From positions 1,069,604-1,133,603 of the forward strand of contig NZ_MSCQ01000001.1 of NCBI RefSeq assembly GCF_002954725.1: a stretch of DNA of 64,000 nt, given 5' to 3'. Positions 11,539 to 19,382 of the stretch are shown in pieces. Source of the stretch: Photobacterium phosphoreum (GTDB lineage: Bacteria > Pseudomonadota > Gammaproteobacteria > Enterobacterales > Vibrionaceae). The notes beneath the pieces are model-generated. The model was given only the letters and a program-made list of their open reading frames with translations. It was not told the DNA's origin and did not search any database. A program made the translations under genes and the position numbers. Within the stretch, counting starts at the first letter, position 1; every line of letters starts with the position of its first letter.

Positions 11539-11790
11539 GTCTAAAGGCTATAGAAATAAGGGATTTTGATTCATTCTATCATAAAAATGAGAGATAAATC
11601 CCATTTCTTTGATGTTCTTACATTGAAATTGATTCTTTTGCTGTTTTTTTAAACGACTTGTTCAAAAAGCTACGTTTAGATGCTAATAAGACAAGTTTAA
11701 TGGTGTTTTTATTGTTCAATTGGTATTTTTAATTATAAATTAGCCATACGGTATTTATTGCTATAACTGGTTGTTACAAGGGATATTTAT

Positions 11791-11817
11791 AAAAAAAGCC
11801 GCAAAAGCGACTTTTTT
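11791..11817 (-). terminator. Terminator of the DUF2786 gene
   Basis: AAAAAAGTCGC, loop TTTT, GCGGCTTTTTT on the minus strand, with one G-U pair, just after the stop codon. Confidence 0.8.
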
Positions 11818-11834
11818 GTTCAGAAACGATAAAG

Positions 11835-12533
11835 TTAATTTAATCGTTTGAGTTCTTGTTGGGCGCTTGTGCCACCAACAGGACGGCTTACTGAAATAGA
11901 ACGGCCTTTTTTCATGCCTTTTTCGTAATCATCAGTGAGTGCTTTCATCGCTTCTTGAAGTTGTTTTTTAAATGTTTCACGATCTAAATTCTCAAACTGC
12001 TTATCGATATAGTTCGCCATGCGCTGATCATGGTCATCATCGGTATTTAATACTGGCAGTTTTTCTAATGCGCCTTCAAGCCAGCCCGCGAGAAATGATG
12101 ACACGCGACGAGCGACTTCTGATGTACTCGTACCTGTGCCAGCAAAGCTATTACGGAATTGCCCTGTTTGTTGATTCATTTCACGGTAAACAATATCAAA
12201 TGCAAATGCAGCAAAAATAGCGCGCTCTGCAGCACCAATAAACTCAGCTTGTTTTAAGCCTTTGTAATTAGTAAGAACACACTCAACCCCAAAGCGACGA
12301 TTAATACCACGAATGATCTTAAGAATTTGTGCACTAATATCCGTTGGTAGTAATGTTTTCGATTTGGTTTTGCCCATCTTAATAAATTCAATATCGTCTT
12401 TTTCTAGACCATATTTGAGCATGAGGCGGTGAGCCATACGAATGGCTTGGGCTGCTTCGTTTACATTGGCTGAATTACCCAACTCAAGGCATTTTGCAAT
12501 TTTCTTGAGGGCCTTTCGCTTCTGTTCTGACAT
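11835..12533 (-). CDS. DUF2786 domain-containing protein
   Basis: This 232-residue soluble protein starts with a DUF2786 domain (about residues 5-45, KALKKIAKCLELGNSANVNEA...AHRLMLKYGL). The function of the family is unknown. The middle has a conserved-looking GAAERAIFAAFAFD helix, and the C terminus ends in a basic GMKKGRSISVSRPVGG segment. Related proteins occur in phages as well as chromosomes, but there are no phage genes here. There is no operon partner: gsk lies downstream beyond a terminator. Confidence 0.8.
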   Translation of the reverse strand: MSEQKRKALKKIAKCLELGNSANVNEAAQAIRMAHRLMLKYGLEKDDIEFIKMGKTKSKTLLPTDISAQILKIIRGINRRFGVECVLTNYKGLKQAEFIGAAERAIFAAFAFDIVYREMNQQTGQFRNSFAGTGTSTSEVARRVSSFLAGWLEGALEKLPVLNTDDDHDQRMANYIDKQFENLDRETFKKQLQEAMKALTDDYEKGMKKGRSISVSRPVGGTSAQQELKRLN

Positions 12534-12690
12534 TAAACATACTCATGACTAAAAGAGGGCACATATTTTACCGCTTTATGCCCCCATACTACAAGCATGG
12601 AATTGTGATAACTGTTAGATTTAATAGGGATTTCGCTAGGAGATTGATATTTAATCAGAAAGAGACTCAATAAAGTGTCGAAGAAAATAG

Positions 12691-12724
12691 TTTTAGGAGG
12701 CATTACAACGACAAAACGGTTATC
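12691..12724 (+). repeat. Degenerate direct repeat, copy A (upstream of RAYT)
   Basis: TTTTAGGAGGC...TTACAACGACAAA...GGTTATC resembles 14008-14047 on the other side of the transposase gene (TTTTAGGGGGC...TTACAATGATAAA...GGTTGTC), with small gaps. The match was aligned by eye. Confidence 0.4.
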
Positions 12725-12791
12725 TCAAACTCGGTTAGTTGATAGATAATACATCGGTAAAAACAATGGACAGCCATAACATTGCGCATCA

Positions 12792-12831
12792 ACCATAAGT
12801 AACTACACTTAAGCTTCAAGTTGCTTATGGT
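12792..12831 (+). repeat. Inverted repeat overlapping the RAYT 5' end
   Basis: ACCATAAGTAACT and AGTTGCTTATGGT (12 of 13 complementary) are separated by 14 bases. The right arm lies just before the preferred RAYT start, so the hairpin could hide its ribosome site, or it could be a REP-like palindrome recognised by the transposase. Confidence 0.55.
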
Positions 12832-12838
12832 GAAACTA

Positions 12839-13849
12839 ATGACAATCTCAAGACGGAAATTGATAGAGCCTCACATTACGCCTTTTTATCATGTAATTAA
12901 TCGCTGTGTTCGTCGTGCCTATTTGTGTGGTGATGACCCATATAACGGTAAAAACTATCAACATCGTCGTGGTTGGATAGTAAATAAAATCAAACAATTA
13001 GCCGCTGTATTTTGCATTGATGTTTGTGCTTATGCTGTGATGAATAACCATTATCATTTAGTGCTAAAAATAGACACCGAGCAGCAACAAAAGTTAACGC
13101 CAGAAGAGGTGATATCACGTTGGTTACAGTTATTTAGTGGTAATCCTATCGCTGTCGATTTTTTAAAAGAAGGTCAAATAGCCGCTGACAAACAACAAGC
13201 ATTATCAAATTTAGTAGCTGAATGGCAACAACGCTTAGGCAGTATTAGCTGGTTTATGCGCTGTCTTAATGAAGAAATAGCGCGAAAAGCTAATAAAGAA
13301 GATCAATGTAAAGGTGCGTTTTGGGAAGGACGGTTTAAGTCTCAAGCATTATTGGATGAACAAGCGTTATTATCTTGTATGATGTACGTTGATTTGAATC
13401 CGATCAGGGCAGGCGTTACACCGTCACTCGAGCAGTCTGATTTCACCTCAATTCAGCAACGTATTCGTGAATACCATCAAACTAAAGTTTCTCGTTCAAG
13501 TAAAGCATCATCAAGTGCTAATCATTTTCAGTTATTACCCTTTGTTGGTGGTGAACATCAGGCAAAAACAGTCGGGATAAACTTTGCTTTTGCAGATTAT
13601 CTTGAACTTATTGATTGGACTGGTCGCTGTATTCGCAATGATAAAAAAGGTTTTATTGGATCTAACCAACCAAAGATTTTGCAACAATTAGGAATAACAT
13701 CAGACGCTTGGCTTGAGCATAGTGAACAATTTATGGAACGTTATGCTAATGTGAGTGGCAAATGGTCACAGATGTGTGCATTCAAACAACGTATTGGTGG
13801 ACATTGGTGCAAAGGGAAATCTGCGAGTCATCAGTTACATCCTAGTTAG
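12839..13849 (+). CDS. REP-associated tyrosine transposase (RAYT, Y1 family)
   Basis: This 336-residue protein is a single-domain relative of IS200/IS605 Y1 transposases. The metal-binding HUH motif is HYH (residues 71-73, in AVMNNHYHLVL) and the likely nucleophile is Tyr183 in MMYVDLNPIRAG; both are present, so the enzyme looks catalytically competent. RAYTs are usually single-copy chromosomal genes linked to short palindromic REP sequences. The frame opens at a TTG at 12821, but the ATG at 12839 (MTISRRKLIEPHITPFYHVI) fits the family and leaves the inverted repeat in the leader. Surrounding intergenic DNA carries several hairpins and degenerate repeats. Confidence 0.9.
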   Translation: MTISRRKLIEPHITPFYHVINRCVRRAYLCGDDPYNGKNYQHRRGWIVNKIKQLAAVFCIDVCAYAVMNNHYHLVLKIDTEQQQKLTPEEVISRWLQLFSGNPIAVDFLKEGQIAADKQQALSNLVAEWQQRLGSISWFMRCLNEEIARKANKEDQCKGAFWEGRFKSQALLDEQALLSCMMYVDLNPIRAGVTPSLEQSDFTSIQQRIREYHQTKVSRSSKASSSANHFQLLPFVGGEHQAKTVGINFAFADYLELIDWTGRCIRNDKKGFIGSNQPKILQQLGITSDAWLEHSEQFMERYANVSGKWSQMCAFKQRIGGHWCKGKSASHQLHPS

Positions 13850-13875
13850 ACATTATTTATAAATAAATTCAAATA

Positions 13876-13918
13876 CCGCAATAACCGTCAGGATTGCGGG
13901 CGTTGTCGATCCTGCAAT
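13876..13918 (+). repeat. Two overlapping hairpins downstream of RAYT
   Basis: CCGCAAT (13876-13882) pairs with ATTGCGG (13893-13899); the same arm, ATTGCGGG (13893-13900), can instead pair with CCTGCAAT (13911-13918). The three arms give mutually exclusive hairpins with no T tract. They may be a RAYT-linked palindrome. Confidence 0.45.
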
Positions 13919-14007
13919 ATAGGGATGTGACAGATTTAATGAAGAATTAAAATAATAAGCCGTAAATTTGATAGTAAAAGAGTTTGTTGTTGGTGGAATG
14001 GTTTATT

Positions 14008-14056
14008 TTTTAGGGGGCGATATTACAATGATAAAGATTTGGTTGTCCAGAGTGCT
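14008..14056 (+). repeat. Degenerate repeat copy B and first copy of TGTCCAGAGTGCT
   Basis: Bases 14008-14047 resemble 12691-12724. They run into TGTCCAGAGTGCT (14044-14056), which recurs exactly at 14877-14889 after the MOSC gene. Confidence 0.45.
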
Positions 14057-14138
14057 CTTTTGACACTTAAATGATAGGGTTTAAACGATCTACATTATAA
14101 TTGTTTGAGGCGACACTCAGTAAGTAAATAAGGTAAGT

Positions 14139-14837
14139 ATGAAAAAGGAAAACTATCTTCATAATATTTATCGCGGAAACGTTGAGCATTGTTATGGCTT
14201 TCAAACTGCGATAAATAAATCTTTGGTTGAGGGGCGTTTATATTTGTCTCTTAAAGGCTTGGAAGGTGATGAATGTGCTGATTTACGTCATCATGGTGGA
14301 TTAGAGCGTGCACTACATCAATACCCCTTAGAGCATTATGCTTATTGGCAGCAGCAATATAGCATTGATGTTAATTGGATTGCGCCCGGAATGGGAGAAA
14401 ACCTAAGTTCGATTGGTATGACAGAGGAAACCGTGTGTTTAGGGGATCGTTATCAATGGGGAGAAGCCATTATTGAAGTCAGCCAACCTCGTTCACCTTG
14501 CTTTAAATTAAATAAACGTTGGGGTATTGATAACTTTTCTCTGAATATGCAGCAAATAAGTCGTTGTGGTTGGTTATATCGTGTTATTCAAGCAGGAATG
14601 GTTAGTGTTGATGAGCCACTGATATTAATTGCTCAAGAACCTAATGTAATGACGTTACGTGAAGTCTGTGATGTTTTTTTTGGTGATCCGCTAAACAAAG
14701 CAGGACTTTTAAAGTTAACACAACAAGCGAAATTATCAGAAAGTTGGAAAGCAAAGGTAATTGCTCGCCTTGAAAATAATCAGGTAGAACGTTGGGATTT
14801 TCGATTGTTAGGGCATGAGAGTGTTGATTCTTTTTAG
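14139..14837 (+). CDS. yiiM: MOSC domain protein, YiiM family
   Basis: This 232-residue protein is collinear with E. coli YiiM (224 residues): GLEGDECADLRHHGG near residue 40, then the MOSC core with the molybdenum-ligand cysteine in SQPRSPCFKL (Cys121). YiiM-type proteins bind molybdenum cofactor and reduce N-hydroxylated compounds such as 6-hydroxylaminopurine. It would be cytoplasmic. It is bracketed by two direct copies of a 13-nt motif. Moco supply genes lie elsewhere in the window (mobA, mobB/moeA), but linkage is probably accidental. Confidence 0.88.
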   Translation: MKKENYLHNIYRGNVEHCYGFQTAINKSLVEGRLYLSLKGLEGDECADLRHHGGLERALHQYPLEHYAYWQQQYSIDVNWIAPGMGENLSSIGMTEETVCLGDRYQWGEAIIEVSQPRSPCFKLNKRWGIDNFSLNMQQISRCGWLYRVIQAGMVSVDEPLILIAQEPNVMTLREVCDVFFGDPLNKAGLLKLTQQAKLSESWKAKVIARLENNQVERWDFRLLGHESVDSF

Positions 14838-14870
14838 GGCCATGCTCGTGATATAAAGACCGCTAAAATA

Positions 14871-14893
14871 TATGGCTGTCCAGAGTGCTTTTG
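14871..14893 (+). repeat. Second copy of the TGTCCAGAGTGCT motif
   Basis: TATGGCTGTCCAGAGTGCT. The last 13 bases match 14044-14056 exactly, and the first 12 (TATGGCTGTCCA) match the reverse complement of 12767-12778 upstream of RAYT. A related TGGCTGTCC also occurs at 16644-16652. Confidence 0.5.
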
Positions 14894-15023
14894 TTCTTTG
14901 GAATATATCATCTAATTAATCGGTATATAGAATATTGGACAAGTAGAAATATCAATGTTAATTATGGGTATGCCACGATAAGGATGTCATTTAAGCGTTT
15001 AACTTATTGTAAAGAGTAATTAT

Positions 15024-15698
15024 ATGAACAAAAAAGTGATACTTTTTGATATAAATGAAACGGTTTTAAATTTAGGCGCTTTAAAACCAATATTTAAGGA
15101 AACTTTTGGTAGCGAAGATGCGTTATCTTTATGGTTTTCAAAGTTACTGCATCTTTCAACTGTTTGTATTACTACTAAGGTAAAGAGTAACTTTGCAGAA
15201 CTCGCAACTATTGTTCTTGATGCTATTGCTGTTAATTATAAAATCCAATTAACGGAAGATCAGCGAACTGAGTTACTTGGCGCTTTTTCAAATTTATCAC
15301 CGCATTCTGATATAAAACCTGCTCTTAGTAAGTTGCGTCAACATGGTTTTAAAGTGGTCGCATTATCGAATTCATCATTGAACCTTATTTCAATGCAAAT
15401 GAAAAATGCTGAATTAACAGACTCTTTTGATGACATTATCTCAGTAGAAGAAACGGGAAGTTTTAAGCCTGATCCTACCGTTTATAAATTTGCAGCAACA
15501 AAGTTACAACAACCAATAGATCAATTATGCCTAGTGGCGACCCATGATTGGGATACACATGGTGCTTTATCAGCAGGTTTAGATGCAGCTTATATTGATA
15601 GAACGGGTGTTCCTTATAATCCACTGTATTTAAAACCAAAAATCCATTCAACTACGATGGGTAATCTAGTAGATAGCATTATTGCCGATCAAGCATAA
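15024..15698 (+). CDS. HAD-superfamily hydrolase, haloacid dehalogenase type II-like
   Basis: This 224-residue soluble HAD-fold enzyme has motif I FDINETVLN (nucleophile Asp9; the DxNET variant seen in the 2-haloacid-dehalogenase-like branch), motif II ALSNSS, motif III lysine in SFKPDPTVY and motif IV THDWDTHGA. The family includes true dehalogenases and small-molecule phosphatases, and the substrate cannot be chosen from sequence alone. It is followed after 60 bases by a YghU-type glutathione transferase in the same direction, so the two may be co-transcribed for detoxification. Confidence 0.82.
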   Translation: MNKKVILFDINETVLNLGALKPIFKETFGSEDALSLWFSKLLHLSTVCITTKVKSNFAELATIVLDAIAVNYKIQLTEDQRTELLGAFSNLSPHSDIKPALSKLRQHGFKVVALSNSSLNLISMQMKNAELTDSFDDIISVEETGSFKPDPTVYKFAATKLQQPIDQLCLVATHDWDTHGALSAGLDAAYIDRTGVPYNPLYLKPKIHSTTMGNLVDSIIADQA

Positions 15699-15758
15699 AA
15701 AGAAATAAATGTATTCGTGAGATTGTCAGTAAACAAATAACAATGGTTAGGAGTTAAC

Positions 15759-16616
15759 ATGGAAAATCAATATATCCCACCGAAGCAATGGCAATTTGAT
15801 AGTGAAAGTGGCGGTAAATGGGCACAAATTAATCGTCCTGTTGCTGGTTCAACACATGAAAGATCATTACCCATTGGTAAATACCCATTACAGCTTTATT
15901 CGATGGGAACACCTAATGGGCAAAAAATAACGATTATGCTTGAAGAGTTGTTAGCAGCGGGGAAATCGGATGCTGATTATGATGCGCATTTAATTAATAT
16001 TGAGGAAGGTGATCAATTTTCTTCTGGTTTTGTTGATGTTAATCCTAATTCAAAAATTCCCGCTTTAGTTGATCATTCAGAAATCCCCGCCATAAATGTG
16101 TTTGAATCAGGTTCAATCTTATTTTATTTGGCTGAAAAATTTGACCTGTTCTTACCCAAGTCTGGTAATGATCGCACACAAGTGATGAATTGGTTATTTT
16201 GGTTGCAAGGATCTGCGCCATATCTCGGTGGTGGATTTGGTCATTTTTACGCATATGCACCAGAAAAATATGAATACCCGATTAATCGTTTTACGATGGA
16301 AATAAAACGTCAATTAGACGTACTTGATAAACAATTAGCAAATAATCATTACATTGCGGGTGATGAATACAGTATTGCGGATATTGCAATGTGGCCATGG
16401 TATGGCAATTTAGTCTTAGGGTACCTTTACAACGCAAGAGAGTTTCTTGATGTGGCGAGTTATACCCATGTGCAACGTTGGGCTACGATGATATTAAATC
16501 GTCCTGCGGTGCAAAGAGGGCGTATTGTCAATCGAACTTGGGGTGAAGTGTGGGAGCAGTTACCTGAGCGTCATACTGCTCAAGATATTACGGATGTGTT
16601 ATCACAGAAGCCTTAG
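15759..16616 (+). CDS. yghU: Glutathione-dependent disulfide-bond oxidoreductase YghU
   Basis: This 285-residue protein is similar along its whole length to E. coli YghU (288 residues): the N-terminal INRPVAGSTHERSLPIGKYPLQLYSMGTPN (split by the first strand), the glutathione-binding VNPNSKIPALVDH and FESGSILFYLAEKF, and the helical C-terminal domain with NHYIAGDEYSIADIAMWPW. Nu-class transferases of this kind bind two glutathiones and reduce disulfides or peroxides. TAGGAG lies before the ATG. It is probably the second gene of a two-gene unit with the HAD enzyme. Confidence 0.93.
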   Translation: MENQYIPPKQWQFDSESGGKWAQINRPVAGSTHERSLPIGKYPLQLYSMGTPNGQKITIMLEELLAAGKSDADYDAHLINIEEGDQFSSGFVDVNPNSKIPALVDHSEIPAINVFESGSILFYLAEKFDLFLPKSGNDRTQVMNWLFWLQGSAPYLGGGFGHFYAYAPEKYEYPINRFTMEIKRQLDVLDKQLANNHYIAGDEYSIADIAMWPWYGNLVLGYLYNAREFLDVASYTHVQRWATMILNRPAVQRGRIVNRTWGEVWEQLPERHTAQDITDVLSQKP

Positions 16617-16621
16617 CTAAC

Positions 16622-16655
16622 TTAGGGCAGTCATTAATAATAATGGCTGTCCTAA
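16622..16655. repeat. Imperfect palindrome between convergent genes
   Basis: TTAGGGCAGTCATTA and TAATGGCTGTCCTAA are complementary at 13 of 15 positions. No clear T tract follows, so it is either a weak terminator or a REP-like element; its right arm contains the TGGCTGTCC motif seen near the RAYT and MOSC genes. Confidence 0.45.
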
Positions 16656-16692
16656 ACTAAGAGTATAAATCGAGAAGAGAATAGTAATCGTG

Positions 16693-17073
16693 TTATTTAA
16701 CGGTTGGTATTACTTCAGGTTTGATTGCTGGGGTAACTTTAGGTTCGTGACATAAATAGGCATTAGCAAACATGGTAACCGAGCTAGAGAAATCAAGTGG
16801 TTGATAGAGGTACACAGTGTTTGCACCTAATGCGGCAGCTTTAATGCGCATTTGGTTTAACGTTCCCCATACCATGTCTTTATCTGCATGAAACCAATAG
16901 TCATAAAAATGGCCTTCTGAGCCGTAGACAATTCCCATTCGTTGACAATTTTCAATAGCTTGTACATCATCCCAAATCACATCAACTTTAGCAGATTCAG
17001 GGGTAGGGAAAGTGACACAGCCACTTAATAACAGTGTTGAAGCTAACATTGAGTTAACTATTAGTTTTTTCAT
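16693..17073 (-). CDS. DUF4156 outer-membrane-type lipoprotein
   Basis: This is a protein of about 126 residues with a lipoprotein signal peptide: basic MKKL, a hydrophobic stretch and lipobox LLSGC, cleaved before the cysteine at position 19. The mature part matches the DUF4156 family (YjeI-like), with a GIVYGSEGHFYDYWF segment and a conserved AALGANTVYL segment; the function is unknown. The frame extends 20 residues upstream, but starting at the MKKL methionine (ATG at 17073) gives the correct signal peptide. The residue after the lipid cysteine is Val, which does not suggest inner-membrane retention. Confidence 0.82.
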   Translation of the reverse strand: MKKLIVNSMLASTLLLSGCVTFPTPESAKVDVIWDDVQAIENCQRMGIVYGSEGHFYDYWFHADKDMVWGTLNQMRIKAAALGANTVYLYQPLDFSSSVTMFANAYLCHEPKVTPAIKPEVIPTVK

Positions 17074-17254
17074 GTAAATATCACGGACAAAATAAATATC
17101 GCGCGAGTGTATGTAAAAAAAAAGTATTGGCAAGTAAATAAAATCAATACTCAGACAGTAATAACATTAATTGGTTTGTGGTTTAATGTTATGTGCTAAT
17201 TAGTCTCGAGCTGCTATTTGTGTATCTTTAAGTAGTAGATTGAGGTAGATGAAA

Positions 17255-17557
17255 TTATTTATCGATTAATGCGCTTTTAACGGTATTTTTTAGCTTGATC
17301 ATGAGTGTTTTAAAGTGAGGCATAAACTCTGCAAAAAGAGGATGTTTGCGATTCATCATCATTACTGGACCTAATAATCGCAGAGAAACACCGACTCTGG
17401 TTGCTTGTGTCGCATCTAATCCACTACCTTGCTTTAAATTTTCAATGATCTTAAAAAGATCTTCTCTATCTTGAAATTCAAATTGTATCGTTTTATCTGT
17501 AGAGGGGTGAGAGGCGAGTTCCTCAATAGTAACGCGGTAGATATTTTCTTTAGTCAT
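17255..17557 (-). CDS. DUF3861 domain-containing protein
   Basis: This 100-residue cytoplasmic protein fits the DUF3861 family (YRVTIEEL... FEFQDREDLFKIIENLKQG... GLDATQATRVGVSLRLLGPVMM...HPLFAEFMPHFKTLM). The function is unknown. It is divergent from a MarR-family regulator, and its sigma-70 promoter overlaps a palindromic operator, so it is very probably the regulator's direct target. Confidence 0.8.
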   Translation of the reverse strand: MTKENIYRVTIEELASHPSTDKTIQFEFQDREDLFKIIENLKQGSGLDATQATRVGVSLRLLGPVMMMNRKHPLFAEFMPHFKTLMIKLKNTVKSALIDK

Positions 17558-17590
17558 GACTGTACTCTTATTGAGATAAATGTAACCATG

Positions 17591-17605
17591 GTTGACAGTA
17601 TCAAC
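17591..17605. promoter_or_regulatory. MarR-type operator site 1
   Basis: GTTGA-N5-TCAAC, an exact inverted repeat, immediately downstream of the -10 of the DUF3861 promoter. It has the same architecture as site 2, 29 bases centre to centre. Confidence 0.65.
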
Positions 17606-17633
17606 TATAATTCAATTTGGTTGATGTTGTCAA
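17605..17633 (-). promoter_or_regulatory. Sigma-70 promoter of the DUF3861 gene
   Basis: On the minus strand, TTGACA (17633-17628), a 17-base spacer and TTATAG (17610-17605). The -35 box lies inside operator site 2 and the -10 abuts site 1. Confidence 0.65.
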
Positions 17634-17635
17634 CC
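17619..17635. promoter_or_regulatory. MarR-type operator site 2
   Basis: GGTTGA-N5-TCAACC, an exact 6-bp inverted repeat overlapping the -35 box of the DUF3861 promoter. Confidence 0.68.
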
Positions 17636-17686
17636 TTATGTCGAATCGTGATTGTGCTAAATAGAGATAGAGGGAGTGAATAAGTA

Positions 17687-18115
17687 ATGGTAATTAATAA
17701 ATCGTTAGAGAGTTTGTATCAATTGGTACATGCGTTAAAACGTCAATTACATGAGGACGTTGAACAACTTGAGCTTGATATTACACCGATGCATGTGCGC
17801 GTGATTAAGATCATTAATAAGATGAGACCATGTACAGCAATTGATATAGCAACAGTATTAGAAAGAGATAAAGCACAGATAACACGCTTAGTAAGCACCC
17901 TAATAAAGAAAGGATTCATTATCAAAGCCCCAAATCCGATTGATAAGCGCAGTTCGTATTTATGTGTGACTGAGCGTGGAATGGAGATTGTTGAAAAGCT
18001 GGCTGTTATTGATAATGCGATTCAGGTAAAAATAACAAAAAATATTAGCTTAGATGAGATAGCGCTGTTTCAACAACTTGCCGATAAAATGATCAATAAT
18101 CTTCGTGATCAATAA
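17687..18115 (+). CDS. MarR-family transcriptional regulator
   Basis: This 142-residue winged-helix protein has a recognition region around CTAIDIATVLERDKAQITRLVSTLIKKGF (about residues 45-75) and a wing with the typical DKRSSYLCVTERG. Helices at both ends would form the dimer. MarR proteins repress until a ligand binds. It is divergent from the DUF3861 gene with two identical-architecture inverted repeats between them, so autoregulation plus repression of DUF3861 is the likely circuit. The ATG at 17687 is preceded by GGGAG at a slightly long distance. Confidence 0.87.
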   Translation: MVINKSLESLYQLVHALKRQLHEDVEQLELDITPMHVRVIKIINKMRPCTAIDIATVLERDKAQITRLVSTLIKKGFIIKAPNPIDKRSSYLCVTERGMEIVEKLAVIDNAIQVKITKNISLDEIALFQQLADKMINNLRDQ

Positions 18116-18183
18116 TCATCTTGTTGTTGGTGTAGAGTCTTTGCATAATACCCAATGTACTTTCATTCATAAATAGCAGACAA

Positions 18184-19146
18184 ATGACTTCTTCATACCA
18201 TAATATCGATGTGCCTTTTGACTATCGCCATACCTGTTGGTTCTGTGGCGAACCGTATTTTGACAGTCATGCATTTATGGCTGTTCCAAATTATGATAAC
18301 CAAACGTTGCCGATTATGTTGCCGTGCTGCCAAGAGTGTTTTGCTTTTGCTAATGCAGTAAAGGTCAGCAGTTTAGATTTGTTACGTGACAAAGTGAAAC
18401 AACAGCTACATAAGAAATATCATAAACATCTACAGATTGGTGTTAATTGGACTAAAGAAGAGCTTGAATCGTCTGAAATGGACGGAAAGGCGCTAGAAGG
18501 GTTCCGTATCAGCGGCTGGAAGATGTTTGAAATAGCCAAAGAGCGAGTGAATTATGCTGGCTGGCCGATTAATATTGACGGGCTACCTTGCTACGATGTG
18601 ACAACGACTTTTCAGTTTGAATATGATGGCATCATCTATACCAGCTTAAACCACGCCGTGACTCAATTAGCCGCTTTGTACGCTATTCCACAGCCTTATT
18701 TAGAGCAAGTCATTGAGCTGGTGGGGCGAGATAAAATGACCTATGCCTTACGCTTTTGTAAAACAACGTATGGCTATTCACCAGCTGAGAGAGAATCGAG
18801 CCTTGCTAGTTTACGAGCACTGCTTGCTGAGGAACAGGCGAATGCACAACCATTACGACGTTCAACAACAGGGCTGCGTAAGGTTGCGTTGACAGATATT
18901 AAGCAATTGATGTTGTACCGTACCATTATTGCGCCACCAGCGATTCAATGGGCATTAGAACGGGGTATACAAACGTTAGTAGAATTAGCTGACCATGAAG
19001 ATGTGTTCTTTGAACATTTCGGTAAAGAATCAGAATTAACTGCGTTTACTTATTTTAATGGCTTACAAATTTATTTCGAAAAGCGCGAGTTAGATCCCGA
19101 GTGGGCTGAGCAATCTGATCCCAATCGAGATCTATTTACAGAGTAA
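18184..19146 (+). CDS. Uncharacterised protein with N-terminal zinc-ribbon
   Basis: I do not recognise this 320-residue soluble protein beyond its N terminus, where CWFC (Cys18, Cys21) and CCQEC (Cys48, Cys49, Cys52) look like the two halves of a zinc-ribbon. There is no signal peptide or membrane segment. The middle has the pattern FEYDGIIYTSLNHAVTQLAALYAIP, and the C terminus is acidic. It is intact, has codon use like its neighbours, and sits alone between the MarR gene and a convergent copper-type gene. It may be a lineage-restricted conserved protein of Vibrionaceae. Confidence 0.7.
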   Translation: MTSSYHNIDVPFDYRHTCWFCGEPYFDSHAFMAVPNYDNQTLPIMLPCCQECFAFANAVKVSSLDLLRDKVKQQLHKKYHKHLQIGVNWTKEELESSEMDGKALEGFRISGWKMFEIAKERVNYAGWPINIDGLPCYDVTTTFQFEYDGIIYTSLNHAVTQLAALYAIPQPYLEQVIELVGRDKMTYALRFCKTTYGYSPAERESSLASLRALLAEEQANAQPLRRSTTGLRKVALTDIKQLMLYRTIIAPPAIQWALERGIQTLVELADHEDVFFEHFGKESELTAFTYFNGLQIYFEKRELDPEWAEQSDPNRDLFTE

Positions 19147-19335
19147 CGTGTTTAGATAACGCACTATAACTTTTTATATCTTAAAGAAAAACTACGTACT
19201 ATTGATATATAGATATAACGACGGATACGTTTAATCGCTGAATTAAAGCTATCAAGATAATAATTAAGTAGTTTATTTAAGTGTGATGTTGTGGTTTGAC
19301 GTTACTTTTTAACTATAGAAGAGTTTAATGATAAG

Positions 19336-19367
19336 AAGGTTAGCGCTAAATATTTAGCGCCAACCTT
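19336..19367. terminator. Hairpin terminator between convergent genes
   Basis: AAGGTTAGCGCTAAA and TTTAGCGCCAACCTT (one mismatch in 15) with a two-base tip are followed by a T-rich run on the plus strand. The 190 bases before it, after the stop at 19146, hold no coding frame that I can support. Confidence 0.7.
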
Positions 19368-19382
19368 TATTTTATCTAGTGA

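Noticed and set aside
12540-16660. Genomic island or integron cassette array around RAYT, MOSC, HAD and YghU genes
   Set aside because: No integrase, no attC-like sites, and codon use looks like that of neighbouring genes.
17592-17611. TTGACA and TATAAT on the plus strand read as the MarR promoter
   Set aside because: The two boxes are only eight bases apart, far from the 16-18 needed; the minus-strand TTGACA-N17-TTATAG is the better promoter.
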